A stretch of 64,000 bases of DNA from Paractinoplanes abujensis (GTDB taxonomy: Bacteria > Actinomycetota > Actinomycetes > Mycobacteriales > Micromonosporaceae): the NCBI RefSeq assembly GCF_014204895.1, contig NZ_JACHMF010000001.1, forward strand, positions 1,922,001-1,986,000. Reading direction: 5' to 3'. Shown here in pieces: positions 1 to 9,201 of this stretch. Made by a program: the position numbers and the translations under genes. The notes under the pieces were generated by a model. That model was given only the letters and a program-made list of their open reading frames with translations. It made no database searches and was not told the DNA's origin. Numbering within the stretch: position 1 is the first letter of the stretch; every line of letters begins with the position of its first letter.

Positions 1-579
1 GTCGGCTGCACCGGCGGCGGCTCCAATTTCGCCGGGCTCGCCTTCCCGTTCCTGCGCGAGAAAATGGCCGGGCGGATGGCGCCGGTCATCCGGGCCGTCG
101 AGCCCGCCTCCTGCCCGTCACTGACGAAAGGCGTTTACGCCTACGACTTCGGGGACACGGCGGGCATGACACCGCTGATGAAGATGCACACGCTCGGCCA
201 CGACTTCATCCCGGACCCCATTCACGCGGGTGGCCTGCGTTATCACGGCATGGCCCCGCTCATTTCGCACGTCTACGAATTGGGTCTGGTGGAGGCGGTC
301 GCCAAGACGCAGCGTGAATGTTTCGAGGCGGGGGTCGCGTTCGCCCGTTCGGAAGGCATCATCCCGGCCCCGGAGCCGACGCACGCGCTCGCCGCCTGCA
401 TCGAGGAGGCGTTGCGCTGCAAGGAGACGGGGGAGGAGAAGGTCATTCTCACTGCGCTCTGCGGGCACGGGCATCTCGACCTGCCCGCGTACGGGAAATT
501 CTTGTCGGGTGAGATGACGGACCACTCGTTGTCGTCCGAGGCGGTCGAGGCGGCCCTGACGAAATTGCCCACCGTTTAG
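1..579 (+). CDS. TrpB-like PLP-dependent enzyme (C-terminal part, 5' truncated by the window)
   Basis: The reading frame is open from base 1 to a TAG ending at 579, giving about 192 residues of the C-terminal half. The GGGSNF loop at residues 5-10 is the phosphate-binding loop of the tryptophan synthase beta family. The sequence that follows (long acidic and aromatic segments, then ILTALCGHGHLD near the end) fits the TrpB2-like branch rather than the TrpB partner of TrpA. Such enzymes join indole to serine to give tryptophan, with PLP as cofactor. No trpA or other trp gene is visible downstream, which agrees with a stand-alone TrpB2. The 3' end overlaps the converging LacI gene by 4 bases. 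The N-terminal lysine region lies outside the window. Confidence 0.8.
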   Translation, partial: VGCTGGGSNFAGLAFPFLREKMAGRMAPVIRAVEPASCPSLTKGVYAYDFGDTAGMTPLMKMHTLGHDFIPDPIHAGGLRYHGMAPLISHVYELGLVEAVAKTQRECFEAGVAFARSEGIIPAPEPTHALAACIEEALRCKETGEEKVILTALCGHGHLDLPAYGKFLSGEMTDHSLSSEAVEAALTKLPTV

Positions 580-1601
580 GCCGACTGGCGCCAGACCACG
601 GGGGAGTCGAGCAGCACGCTCGGCTCCACCGGGTGCCCGGCGATCTGACGCAGCACCGATTCCGCGGCGTGACGCCCTATTTCGCGGGCCGGCTGGTGCA
701 CCGTCGACAGGGCGGGCTGGGTGCGCTGCGCCCACGAACTGTCGTCAAAACCGACCAGGCCGACGTCCTCGGGGACGCGCCGGCCGGCCTCGCGCAGCGC
801 CTCGAGCGCGCCCGCGGCCACCGCGTCGGACGCGGCGAACACGCCGTCCAGCAACGGTTCCCGATCGAGCAGCGCGCGCATGCCCTTGACCCCGTACGTG
901 TAGTCGTACAGCGGCACGTCGGCCACCAGCTGGGGGTCGAATCGGTCGCCCATGGCCTGTTTGAAGCCGGTGAGCCGGTCGGCGCCGGAATCCCGGTCGA
1001 GCGCGGCCGCGATCATGCCGATCCGTTTGCGGCCGGTGTCGAGCAGGCGCTGGGTGACGGCGCGGGCGGAGCCGGTGTTGTCGATACCGACGAACGGGAT
1101 GCTGCGGTCGAGATCGGGCGGGTGGCCGACGAACGTCGCGGGCAGCCGGATCTCGGCGATGAGCCGGGTGATCGGGTCGTGCGAGCGGGCCGAGACGATG
1201 ATCGCGCCGTCGACGAAGCCGCCGCTGAGGTAGCGCCCGACCCGCTGCATGTCGCGGTCGGAGTCGATGACGAGGCTGACCATCTGGTGGTCGGCCAGCG
1301 ACAGCACCGCGTTGGCGCCCAGCATGATGGCGCCGATGTTCGGGTCTTCCAGCAGCAGCGAATGCGGCTCGAGGGCGAGGAAGCCGACGGCCTGGGAGCG
1401 CTGGCGGGCGAGCTGGCTGGCGGCCCGGTTGGGCACGTAACCGACCTGGGCGATGGCCGCCTCGATGGCCGTCCGGGCGTCGCTGGAGACGTAGCCCCCG
1501 TTGAGGACGCGGTTGACCGTGCCCCGGGACACGCCGGCCGCCGCGGCCACATCATGCACGGTGGCGCGGCGCGCTTTCCTGGGCCCGGTCACGGCACACA
1601 T
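576..1601 (-). CDS. LacI-family transcriptional regulator
   Basis: The 341-residue protein has a LacI-type helix-turn-helix at residues 13-35 ([20 protein letters not shown]), then the hinge helix and a periplasmic-binding-protein-like sensor domain to the C terminus. It is divergent from the galactoside operon, and the gap holds two TGTGTG..CG..CACACA palindromes of the LacI-operator kind. It is therefore very likely the local repressor, released by a galactoside or its breakdown product; that ligand is inferred from the neighbours. The ATG at 1601 leaves a short leader, and a GTG three codons in is an alternative start. The length and domain order are normal for the family. Confidence 0.92.
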   Translation of the reverse strand: MCAVTGPRKARRATVHDVAAAAGVSRGTVNRVLNGGYVSSDARTAIEAAIAQVGYVPNRAASQLARQRSQAVGFLALEPHSLLLEDPNIGAIMLGANAVLSLADHQMVSLVIDSDRDMQRVGRYLSGGFVDGAIIVSARSHDPITRLIAEIRLPATFVGHPPDLDRSIPFVGIDNTGSARAVTQRLLDTGRKRIGMIAAALDRDSGADRLTGFKQAMGDRFDPQLVADVPLYDYTYGVKGMRALLDREPLLDGVFAASDAVAAGALEALREAGRRVPEDVGLVGFDDSSWAQRTQPALSTVHQPAREIGRHAAESVLRQIAGHPVEPSVLLDSPVVWRQSA

Positions 1602-1628
1602 CGTACGGGCCGTGATCGAAGTTCCCTA

Positions 1629-1658
1629 TTGACCCGCTGACCAGGCCGTGCCTAGTGT
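1629..1658 (+). promoter_or_regulatory. Predicted promoter of the galactoside operon
   Basis: TTGACC at 1629-1634 and TAGTGT at 1653-1658 are separated by 18 bases, a good housekeeping-sigma match for an actinobacterium. The -10 box runs into the first LacI-type operator, so a bound repressor would block polymerase. The start codon lies 75 bases downstream, leaving a leader that carries the second operator and a GAGAGG ribosome site at 1722-1727. Confidence 0.6.
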
Positions 1659-1673
1659 GTGCCCGTTCACACA
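1656..1673. promoter_or_regulatory. LacI-type operator O1 (imperfect palindrome)
   Basis: TGTGTGCCCGTTCACACA is an 18-base inverted repeat with 6-base arms and the central CG step typical of LacI-family sites. It overlaps the predicted -10 box of the GH42 operon. Confidence 0.65.
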
Positions 1674-1702
1674 TTCGTCATCGGCGGGTTCGCGCGGCGA
1701 AA

Positions 1703-1720
1703 TGTGTGCACGTGCACACA
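1703..1720. promoter_or_regulatory. LacI-type operator O2 (perfect palindrome)
   Basis: TGTGTGCACGTGCACACA is a perfect 18-base palindrome with the same outer arms as O1. The centres of the two sites are 47 bases apart. It sits directly before the ribosome site of the GH42 gene, so it could act as a roadblock or pair with O1. Confidence 0.7.
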
Positions 1721-1733
1721 CGAGAGGTAAGCG

Positions 1734-3671
1734 ATGCTGCAACTGGGCTGCGACTACAACTACGAACAGTGGCCGCCTGCTGTCTGGCGTGAGGACATGG
1801 CCCTCATGCGCGAGGCCGGCGTGGACCTCGTCGCCGTCAACGTCTTCGGCTGGTCGGCCGTCGAGCCGCGGCCCGGCGAGTACGACTTCGCCGCGCTCGA
1901 CGAGATCGTCGGCCTGCTCCACGACAACGGCATCCGGCTCAACCTCGGCACCGGCACCGCGTCGCCCCCGCCCTGGCTGACCAGCCGGCACCCGTCGGTG
2001 CTGCCGGTGACCGCCGACGGCACCACCCGCTACCCGGGCGGCCGCCAGGCGTTCTGCCCCAGCTCGCCGATCTTCCGCGAGCACGCGCTGCGCCTGGTCG
2101 AGCAGGTCGCGCAGCGGTACGGCCGGCACCCGGCGCTGGCCCTGTGGCACGTCTCCAACGAGCTCGGCTGCCACAACGCGCTCTGCTACTGCGAGGCCAG
2201 CGCGGAGGCGTTCCGGGTCTGGCTGGCCGCCCGGTACGGCACCACCGAGGCGCTGAACAAGGCCTGGGGGACGGCGTTCTGGAGTCAGCGCTACGACAGC
2301 TTCGACGAGATCCAGCCGCCCCGCCTGGCCCTGTCGGTGCGCAACCCGGCCCACCTGGTCGACTTCCAGCGGTTCTCCTCGGACGCGCTGCTCGACCACT
2401 ACCGGGCCGAGGCCGCGGTGCTGCGCCGCTTCTCCGCCGCGCCGATCACGACGAACTTCATGGTCACCGCGCACATCCGCAACCAGGACTACTGGTCGTG
2501 GGCCGCGGACATGGACGTCGTGGCCAACGACCACTACCTCGACCACCGCCTGCCCGACCCCGTGGCCGAACTGGCGTTCGCGGCCGACCTGACCCGCGGG
2601 CTGGCCGGCGGCAAGCCGTGGATGCTGATGGAGTCGGCCACCGGCGCGGTCAACTGGCAGCCGTACAACCTGGCCAAGGAGCCCGGGCAGCTGCTGCGCA
2701 ACACGCTGACCCACGTGGCTCGTGGGGCCGACACGATCTGCTTCTTCCAGTGGCGGGCCTCGGCCCAGGGCGCCGAGAAGTTCCACTCGGCGATGCTGCC
2801 GCATGCCGGGGTCGACTCCGCGACCTGGCGCGAGGTGCTCGACCTGTCGGCCGTGCTCGACTCGCTGGGCGAGGTCGCGGGCACCACGGTGCAGGCGGAC
2901 ACGGCGCTCGTCTTCAGCTGGGAGTCGTGGTGGGCCACCGACACCGAGGCCCGGCCGTCGCAGGACGTGCGCTACCTCGAGCAGGTGCACGCGGCCTACC
3001 GGGCGCTGCGCGAGCTGGGCGTGACCGTCGACATCGTCGCCCCCGGCAGCGATCTGACGCGCTACCGGGCGGTGGTCGTGCCCTGCCTGCACATGGTCTC
3101 GGACGCGTCGGCGGCAGCGATCGCCGGCTACGTCGAGGGCGGCGGCCGGGCGGTGATCACGTTCTACAGCGGCATCGTCGACCCCGACGACCGCGTACGC
3201 CTCGGCGGCTACCCCGGCGCCTTCCGCGACCTGCTGGGCGTGGTCAGCGAGGAGTTCGCCCCGCTGCTGCCGGGACAGTCGGTCGCGCTGGCGAGCGGTG
3301 GGCAGGCCACGGTCTGGACCGAGCGGCTGCGCACCACGACCGCCGAGGTGGTCGAGGCGTACGCGGACGGCAAGCCGGCCGTGACGCGCAACCAGTACGG
3401 GGCCGGGCTCGCCTGGTACGTCGCCACCGTGCTCGAGCCGGCCGGCCTGCAGAACGTGCTCCGGCAGGCGGTCGGCGACCGCACCGGCGGCACCAGCGAC
3501 ATCGAGATCGTCCGCCGCCGCGGCGACGGGCGCGACTACGTCTTCGTCGTCAACCACGGCGGCAAGGACATCGAGCACCCGATCACCGGCACCGAGCTGG
3601 TGACCGGTCAATCCGTCACCGCGTCAGTGCTCGTGCCGGCGGGCGCGGTCCGGGTTGTCAGGGAGGCATGA
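1734..3671 (+). CDS. Beta-galactosidase, glycoside hydrolase family 42
   Basis: This 645-residue enzyme has the GH42 layout: a catalytic TIM barrel (about residues 1-370), a trimerisation domain with a glutamine-amidotransferase-like fold, and a short beta domain at the C terminus. The proton donor is the Glu near residue 143 in HVSNELG and the nucleophile is the Glu near residue 300 in MLMESATG. It hydrolyses terminal beta-galactosides in the cytoplasm, since no signal peptide is seen. It is the first gene of an operon with a CUT1 transporter and an alpha-galactosidase, so imported galacto-oligosaccharides are the likely substrates. The length is usual for GH42. The ATG has a GAGAGG ribosome site 6 bases upstream. 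Confidence 0.93.
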   Translation: MLQLGCDYNYEQWPPAVWREDMALMREAGVDLVAVNVFGWSAVEPRPGEYDFAALDEIVGLLHDNGIRLNLGTGTASPPPWLTSRHPSVLPVTADGTTRYPGGRQAFCPSSPIFREHALRLVEQVAQRYGRHPALALWHVSNELGCHNALCYCEASAEAFRVWLAARYGTTEALNKAWGTAFWSQRYDSFDEIQPPRLALSVRNPAHLVDFQRFSSDALLDHYRAEAAVLRRFSAAPITTNFMVTAHIRNQDYWSWAADMDVVANDHYLDHRLPDPVAELAFAADLTRGLAGGKPWMLMESATGAVNWQPYNLAKEPGQLLRNTLTHVARGADTICFFQWRASAQGAEKFHSAMLPHAGVDSATWREVLDLSAVLDSLGEVAGTTVQADTALVFSWESWWATDTEARPSQDVRYLEQVHAAYRALRELGVTVDIVAPGSDLTRYRAVVVPCLHMVSDASAAAIAGYVEGGGRAVITFYSGIVDPDDRVRLGGYPGAFRDLLGVVSEEFAPLLPGQSVALASGGQATVWTERLRTTTAEVVEAYADGKPAVTRNQYGAGLAWYVATVLEPAGLQNVLRQAVGDRTGGTSDIEIVRRRGDGRDYVFVVNHGGKDIEHPITGTELVTGQSVTASVLVPAGAVRVVREA

Positions 3672-4603
3672 CCATGACACAGATACTCACCGCGGCTCCG
3701 GCCAAGCCGGCCCCGCCATCCGGGGCGAAGCCGGGCCGGGCCGTGCGGCACGGGCGGGCCGTTCCGTTCTTCGTGGTTCCGTTCGGCATTCTGTTCGTCC
3801 TGTTCTATCTGCTGCCGATCGGCTACGCGATCGTGCAGTCGCTCTACACCGTCGAGCGCACCGGCACCTTCGGGCCGGCCCGCGAGGTCTTCGGCGGCTT
3901 CACCCAGTACGAGCGGGTCTTCTCCGACGGCGCGTTCTGGACGTCGATCGGGCGGGTGCTGGCCTTCGGGGTCGTGCAGGTGCCGGTGATGCTCGGGCTG
4001 GCCCTGCTGCTGGCCCTGCTGCTCGACTCGGGCCTGGTCAAGGGGCGCCGCTTCTTCCGGCTGGCCTTCTTCGTACCGTACGCCGTGCCGGGCGTCATCG
4101 CCGCGATCATGTGGGGCTTCCTCTACTCGCCCAACCTGTCGCCGCTCAAGCCGGTGACCAGCGCGATCGACTTCCTCTCGGCCGACCTCGTGCTGTGGGC
4201 CATGGCCAACGTCGTGACCTGGGTCTACGTCGGCTACAACATGCTGATCATCTATTCGGCCCTGCTGGCCGTCCCGGCCGAGGTGTACGAGGCGGCGCGG
4301 CTCGACGGGGCCGGGGCGTGGCGGATCGCCTGGTCGATCAAGATCCCGCTGGTGATGCCGGCGATCGTGCTGACCACTGTCTTCTCCATCATCGGCACGC
4401 TGCAGCTGCTGGCCGAGCCGCAGGTGTTCCGCAGCTTCTCGTCGGCGGTGTCGAGCACGTACACGCCGAACCTCACCGTGTACTCCACGTCCTCGATCCC
4501 CAACTTCAACCTCGCCGCGGCCTTCTCGGTCGTGCTGGCGCTGACGACGTTCGTCCTCTCCTTCGTCTTCCTCCGGATCACACAGCGCAGGGGTGACGCA
4601 TGA
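3668..4603 (+). CDS. Carbohydrate ABC transporter permease (MalF type)
   Basis: This is a 311-residue inner-membrane protein with six predicted transmembrane segments after a Pro/Ala-rich cytoplasmic N terminus. The EAA loop that docks onto the ATPase is visible as EVYEAARLDGAG. The family (CUT1) moves oligosaccharides across the membrane as a heterodimer with a MalG-type partner, here the next gene. The start ATG overlaps the GH42 stop as ATGA, so translation is probably coupled; a second ATG lies two codons later. No ATPase gene is nearby, so a shared MsiK-type ATPase elsewhere is likely. Confidence 0.9.
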   Translation: MTMTQILTAAPAKPAPPSGAKPGRAVRHGRAVPFFVVPFGILFVLFYLLPIGYAIVQSLYTVERTGTFGPAREVFGGFTQYERVFSDGAFWTSIGRVLAFGVVQVPVMLGLALLLALLLDSGLVKGRRFFRLAFFVPYAVPGVIAAIMWGFLYSPNLSPLKPVTSAIDFLSADLVLWAMANVVTWVYVGYNMLIIYSALLAVPAEVYEAARLDGAGAWRIAWSIKIPLVMPAIVLTTVFSIIGTLQLLAEPQVFRSFSSAVSSTYTPNLTVYSTSSIPNFNLAAAFSVVLALTTFVLSFVFLRITQRRGDA

Positions 4604-5445
4604 ACGCGCCGGTTCTGATCAAGCAGCGCGCGCTGCCCACGCTCGTGATGGCCGTCTGCACGCTGTACTTCCTGACGCCGATCTGGTGGCTGTTCGTCGG
4701 GGCCAGCAAGAACTCCGACCAGTTCACCAGCACGAACCCGCTGTGGTTCGCCGACTTCGAGCTGTTCGCCAACATCGGTGACCTTTTCGCGTACCGGGAC
4801 GGGGTCTTCCTCCGCTGGATGCTCAACAGCATCCTCTACACCGGCGGGGCCGCCCTGCTCGGCACCGTGCTCGCCGCGATGTGCGGTTACGCGCTGGCCA
4901 AGTACCGCTTCCGCGGCCGCGAGCTGCTCTTCAACGTCGTGCTCAGCGGCGTGCTCGTGCCGGCCACCGCGCTCGCCCTCCCGCTGTTCCTCATGTTCAG
5001 CAAGGTCGACGCGACCAACACCTTCTGGGCTGTCTTCCTGCCCAGCCTGGTCAACCCGTTCGGCGTCTACCTGGCCCGGATCTACGCCACCGCCGGCGTG
5101 CCCGACGAACTGCTGGAGGCGGCTCGCATCGACGGCTCGGGCGAGATCCGGACGTTCTTCAAGGTCGCCACCCGGCTCATGTTCCCGGCCCTGGTCACCA
5201 TCTTCCTGTTCCACTTCGTCGCCGTCTGGAACAACTTCCTGCTCCCGCTGATCATGCTCAGCGACGAGCGGCTGTTCCCGGTCACCCTCGGCCTCTACAC
5301 CTGGAACACCCAGGTCAACCAGATCCCCGAACTGCGCGGACTGGTGATCATCGGTGCCCTGCTCTCGATCACGCCCCTCGTGATCGCGTTCCTGCTTCTC
5401 CAACGGTTCTGGCGCAACGGTCTGGGTGCCGGCGCCGTCAAGTAA
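4600..5445 (+). CDS. Carbohydrate ABC transporter permease (MalG type)
   Basis: The protein has 281 residues and six predicted membrane segments. Its EAA loop reads LLEAARIDGSGE. It pairs with the MalF-type permease just upstream, and the two genes overlap by ATGA. It ends close to the binding-protein gene, which starts 12 bases later behind an AAAGGA ribosome site. Substrate specificity cannot be read from the permease; the flanking GH42 and GH36 genes suggest galactosides. Confidence 0.9.
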   Translation: MNAPVLIKQRALPTLVMAVCTLYFLTPIWWLFVGASKNSDQFTSTNPLWFADFELFANIGDLFAYRDGVFLRWMLNSILYTGGAALLGTVLAAMCGYALAKYRFRGRELLFNVVLSGVLVPATALALPLFLMFSKVDATNTFWAVFLPSLVNPFGVYLARIYATAGVPDELLEAARIDGSGEIRTFFKVATRLMFPALVTIFLFHFVAVWNNFLLPLIMLSDERLFPVTLGLYTWNTQVNQIPELRGLVIIGALLSITPLVIAFLLLQRFWRNGLGAGAVK

Positions 5446-5457
5446 AGGACACACAAG

Positions 5458-6780
5458 ATGCGCAAAGCCCTTCTCAGCGCGATAGCGATATCCGCGCTGA
5501 CCCTGTCCGCCTGCGGGTCCGGCGACGACTCCAGCTCCGACGGCGCGCCGGCCGCCTCCTGCGCCCCCTCGTCCGGGCCGGTTTCGCTGACCTACACGAC
5601 CTGGATCCCCGGGATCGAGAACGTGGTCAAGGTCTGGAACGACAAGAACCCGAACATCCAGGTCAAGGTGCAGACCGGCCCCAACGGCAACGGCGGCACC
5701 TACCAGAACTTCTTCAACCAGCTCAAGGCGGGCAACACCCCCGACCTCGGGCACATCGAATACGACGCGCTGCCCAGCTTCCGGGTGCAGGACGGCCTGT
5801 TCGACGTCGCCTCCTGCGACATCGTGGCCAAGGCCAAGGACCAGTTCATCCCGTGGACGTGGAACCAGGTCAGCTTCGGCGACGAGAAGACGGCCTGGGG
5901 CATCCCGCAGGACTCCGGCCCGATGGCGCTGTTCTACCGGGCCGACCTGTTCGAGAAGAACAACATCGCCATCCCGAAGACCTGGGAGGAGTACGCCGCG
6001 GCGGCCGCCAAGGTGAAGGCGGCCGGCGGCTACATCACCAACTTCTCGCAGAGCGACATCAACCAGTTCGCGGGCTTCGCCTGGCAGGCCGGGGGCCGCT
6101 GGTTCGCCAACGACGGCCAGCAGTGGACCGTCGACCTGACCGACGACAAGACCAAGAAGGTGGCCGGCTACTGGCAGGACCTGATCAGCAAGAAGCTGGT
6201 CTCGACCGTCCCGCCGTGGACCACCGAGTGGGACAACGCCTACAACTCCAGCTCGGCCTGGACCTGGGTCTCCGCGGTGTGGGGGGCCAACTCGATCATG
6301 AGCGGCGCGCCGAAGACGGCGGGCAAGTGGCGGGTCGCGCCGATGCCGCAGTGGAGCGCCGGCGAGAACGTCGCGGGCAACTGGGGCGGCTCGGCCACCG
6401 CGATCTTCAAGAACTCCAAGCACCCGTACGAGGCCGCGCAGTTCGCCCTGTGGCTGAACACCAGCGAGGAGGCGCTCGGCCTGCTGAACAAGGAGGCCCA
6501 GCTCTACCCGGCCACCACCGCCGGAACCAAGTATTCGTACCTGGCCAACCCGGTCGAGTTCTATGGTGGCCAGAAGATCTACGAGACCTTCGCCGAGGCC
6601 GCCACCCAGGTGACGCCCGACTTCACCTGGGGACCCACGATGACCTCGACCTACACCAGCGCCTCGGACGGCTTCAAGGCCGCGGTGTCGGGCCAGGGCA
6701 CCCTGGAGGAGGCACTGAGCAAGGCCCAGACGTCGACCATCGACACGCTCAAGTCGCAGGCCATTCCCGTCAAGGAGTAA
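5458..6780 (+). CDS. Extracellular sugar-binding lipoprotein (ABC transporter)
   Basis: A lipoprotein signal peptide of about 18 residues ends in the lipobox LSAC, so Cys19 would be lipidated and the protein anchored outside the membrane. The rest (440 residues in all) is a family 1 solute-binding protein. It has many surface aromatic residues (for example WTWVSAVWG), which often stack on sugar rings. It would hand a galactoside to the two permeases encoded just upstream. It lies between the permeases and the GH36 gene in the same transcription unit. Confidence 0.9.
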   Translation: MRKALLSAIAISALTLSACGSGDDSSSDGAPAASCAPSSGPVSLTYTTWIPGIENVVKVWNDKNPNIQVKVQTGPNGNGGTYQNFFNQLKAGNTPDLGHIEYDALPSFRVQDGLFDVASCDIVAKAKDQFIPWTWNQVSFGDEKTAWGIPQDSGPMALFYRADLFEKNNIAIPKTWEEYAAAAAKVKAAGGYITNFSQSDINQFAGFAWQAGGRWFANDGQQWTVDLTDDKTKKVAGYWQDLISKKLVSTVPPWTTEWDNAYNSSSAWTWVSAVWGANSIMSGAPKTAGKWRVAPMPQWSAGENVAGNWGGSATAIFKNSKHPYEAAQFALWLNTSEEALGLLNKEAQLYPATTAGTKYSYLANPVEFYGGQKIYETFAEAATQVTPDFTWGPTMTSTYTSASDGFKAAVSGQGTLEEALSKAQTSTIDTLKSQAIPVKE

Positions 6781-6786
6781 GACGCG

Positions 6787-8862
6787 TTGTTGATCCACCT
6801 GCAGGCCGCGGGCACCAGCCTCGTGCTGGACGCCCGCGGCCCGCGGCTGCCGGCCGTCCTGCACTGGGGCGCCGCCCTCGGCGACCTCACCGCGGACGAC
6901 CTTTCCGCGTACGCCGAGGCGGCCGTGCCCGCCGTCCCCCCGAGCTCGCTCGACACGCCACCACGGCTGTCCTTGCTGCCCACCTTGGGCGACGGGTGGA
7001 GCGGGCGGCCCGCCTTCTCCGGCGCACCCGGCCGCCCCCGCTGGGAGTTGACGGAGGCCGCGCAGCCGGCGCCGGGCTCGGCCGTGCTGATCTCGGCGGC
7101 CGGCGCGCTGACCGTCACGACCGAGGTCGAGCTGAGCCCGCAGGGAGTGCTGCGGCTGCGGCACACCCTGGCCAACACCGGCGCGGACGACTTCGACCTG
7201 GGTTCGCTCGGCGTGCTGCTGCCCGTGCCCGAGCGGGCGGCCGAGGTGCTCGACTTCGCGGGGCTGTGGGCCTACGAACGGCAGCCGCAACGCGCCCCGC
7301 TGCGGCACGGGGCCTGGACCCGCGAGACCCGGCACGGCCGGCCCGGGCACGACGACCCGTACCTGATGATGCTGGGCACTCCCGGCTTCACGTTCGGCTC
7401 GGGCGAGGTCTGGGCCGTGCACCTGGCGTGGAGCGGCGACAAGCAGCTCTGGGCCGAACGGCAGACCCTCGGCGCGACAGTGCTCGGCGCGGGCGAACTG
7501 CTGGCCCCGGGCGAGGTGCGGCTGGCCCCCGGCGACGACTACACGACGCCGTGGACCGTAGCCGTGTACTCGGCCGCGGGCATCGACGGGCTGTCGCGCC
7601 GGCTGCACGACTGGATCCGCTCCCGCCGCGCACCGCTCAAACCCCGCCCGGTCGTGCTCAACACCTGGGAGGCCGTCTACTTCGACCACTCGCTGGACCG
7701 CCTGACCGCCCTGGCCGACGCGGCCGCGGCGGTGGGTGTGGAACGGTTCGTGCTCGACGACGGCTGGTTCCGGGGCCGCACCGACGACAAACGCGCCCTC
7801 GGCGACTGGACCGTCGACCCCGACCGCTGGCCCGACGGCCTCGGCCCGCTGATCGAAGCCGTGCACGAACGCGGCATGGAGTTCGGCCTGTGGCTCGAAC
7901 CCGAAATGGTCTCGCCCGACTCCGAGCTGGCCCGGGCCCACCCCGACTGGATCCTCGGCGAACCCGGCGCGGCGACCTGGCGGCATCAGCTCGTGCTCGA
8001 CCTGGCCGTGCCGGCCGCCTACGACCATCTGCTGACGAGCATCAGCGCGCTGCTCACCACGTACGAGATCGCCTTCGTGAAATGGGACCACAACCGCGAC
8101 CTGCTGCAGGAGGGTTCGGCCCACCGGCAGACGACCGCGCTGTATCGCCTGCTGGCCGAACTGCGGCGGCGTTTCCCGGCGGTCGAGATCGAAAGCTGCG
8201 CCTCCGGTGGGGCCCGCATCGACCTGGGCATCCTCGACCACGTCGACCGCTTCTGGACCTCCGACACCAACGACGCGCTGGAACGCCAGCAGATCCAGCG
8301 CTGGACGAGCGTGCTGATGCCACCCGAACTGCTCGGCTCACACGTGGGCGCGCCCACGGCCCACATCACCGGCCGCGCCGGCGCGCTCGGCTTCCGCCTG
8401 GCCACGTCGCTCTTCGGCCACGCCGGCATCGAGTGGGACCTGACCACGGCCGAGCCCGACGAGCGGGCGCAGATCGCCGCCTGGGTCAAGGAGTACAAGC
8501 ACCGTCGCTCCCTGCTCCACAGCGGCACGGTCGTCCGCTCCGACGGCGACGACCCCACCCGCTTCGTCCACGGTGTCGTTTCGCCGGACCAGCGCACGGC
8601 CCTGTTCGCCCTGGTGTCGGTGCGCGCTCCGCATTCCGCCGTCCCTTCCCCCGTACGGTTCCCGGGCCTCGACCCGGGTCGGCGTTATGTCGTGCGCCCG
8701 CTCGTGCTGGGCGGCCCGCCGCGCACGCTGCAGGACGCGCCGCCCCCGTGGCTGGCCGCCGGGGAGGCCACCCTGCCGGGCCGGCTGCTGATCGAGGCCG
8801 GCCTGCCGCCCGGCCTGCTGACCCCGCAGCAGGCGGCCTTGTTCACTGTCGACGCCGTCTGA
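6787..8862 (+). CDS. Alpha-galactosidase, glycoside hydrolase family 36
   Basis: The 691-residue enzyme has an N-terminal beta-supersandwich domain, a central TIM barrel and a C-terminal antiparallel domain. The nucleophile Asp (near 434) is in FVKWDHNRD, the acid/base Asp (near 493) is in FWTSDTND, and the CASGG substrate loop lies between them. It removes terminal alpha-galactose, for example from melibiose- or raffinose-type sugars. Together with GH42 the operon can cut both anomers of galactose. The start is a TTG (TTG TTG) behind an AAGGAG site that overlaps the stop of the binding-protein gene. No signal peptide is seen, so it acts after uptake. Confidence 0.93.
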   Translation: MLIHLQAAGTSLVLDARGPRLPAVLHWGAALGDLTADDLSAYAEAAVPAVPPSSLDTPPRLSLLPTLGDGWSGRPAFSGAPGRPRWELTEAAQPAPGSAVLISAAGALTVTTEVELSPQGVLRLRHTLANTGADDFDLGSLGVLLPVPERAAEVLDFAGLWAYERQPQRAPLRHGAWTRETRHGRPGHDDPYLMMLGTPGFTFGSGEVWAVHLAWSGDKQLWAERQTLGATVLGAGELLAPGEVRLAPGDDYTTPWTVAVYSAAGIDGLSRRLHDWIRSRRAPLKPRPVVLNTWEAVYFDHSLDRLTALADAAAAVGVERFVLDDGWFRGRTDDKRALGDWTVDPDRWPDGLGPLIEAVHERGMEFGLWLEPEMVSPDSELARAHPDWILGEPGAATWRHQLVLDLAVPAAYDHLLTSISALLTTYEIAFVKWDHNRDLLQEGSAHRQTTALYRLLAELRRRFPAVEIESCASGGARIDLGILDHVDRFWTSDTNDALERQQIQRWTSVLMPPELLGSHVGAPTAHITGRAGALGFRLATSLFGHAGIEWDLTTAEPDERAQIAAWVKEYKHRRSLLHSGTVVRSDGDDPTRFVHGVVSPDQRTALFALVSVRAPHSAVPSPVRFPGLDPGRRYVVRPLVLGGPPRTLQDAPPPWLAAGEATLPGRLLIEAGLPPGLLTPQQAALFTVDAV

Positions 8863-9201
8863 ACCGGACCCCGGGTTTCATGCTCGAAGGCCCGGACGGG
8901 CGACGCCGGTCATGGCGGGCGCAGCCCCTCCGGTGGCGCCGTGCCCGGGGTTCCTCGCGTTGCTGCGATCAGGATCAGGGCGGCCGGCCCGGCGCTGACG
9001 ACCACGGAGTGCAGCGAGACGGCTGTCATGGCCGCACGGACCGCGGCCCGGCCGGGCGTGCGACGCCACCGGCCGGGCCGGTGGCGAGTTGCCCGAGCCG
9101 CTTCCAGCCGAGCGGAGCCTCGGGCCCGCCCGCCCTGGGTCAGCCCGCGCCGGTGGGCGGTGGTGCGGTGACCCGAGCCGGAAGCCGGGACCGGCCGGTG
9201 G
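8863..9201. other. Intergenic gap between convergent units
   Basis: About 340 bases separate the end of the galactoside operon from the end of the ABC permease operon. No gene is convincing. A 39-codon minus-strand frame (8910-9029) with a hydrophobic stretch is the best candidate but has no ribosome site or recognisable family. A strong hairpin at 9064-9086 is listed separately. Confidence 0.5.
9064..9086. terminator. Strong GC hairpin between convergent operons
   Basis: CGCCACCGGCC (9064-9074) and GGCCGGTGGCG (9076-9086) are perfect complements around one base. The hairpin lies between two operons that run toward each other and has no T-run on either side. A bidirectional transcription barrier is the simplest reading. 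Confidence 0.45.

Noticed and set aside
4252..8241. A 1329-codon minus-strand open frame across the galactoside operon.
   Set aside because: It is antisense to four clearly identified genes, is rich in Arg/Gly/Pro/His and has no family sequence. Long antisense frames are expected at this GC content.
8910..9029. A 39-codon minus-strand frame with a hydrophobic stretch.
   Set aside because: No ribosome site, no family and located in a probable terminator region.
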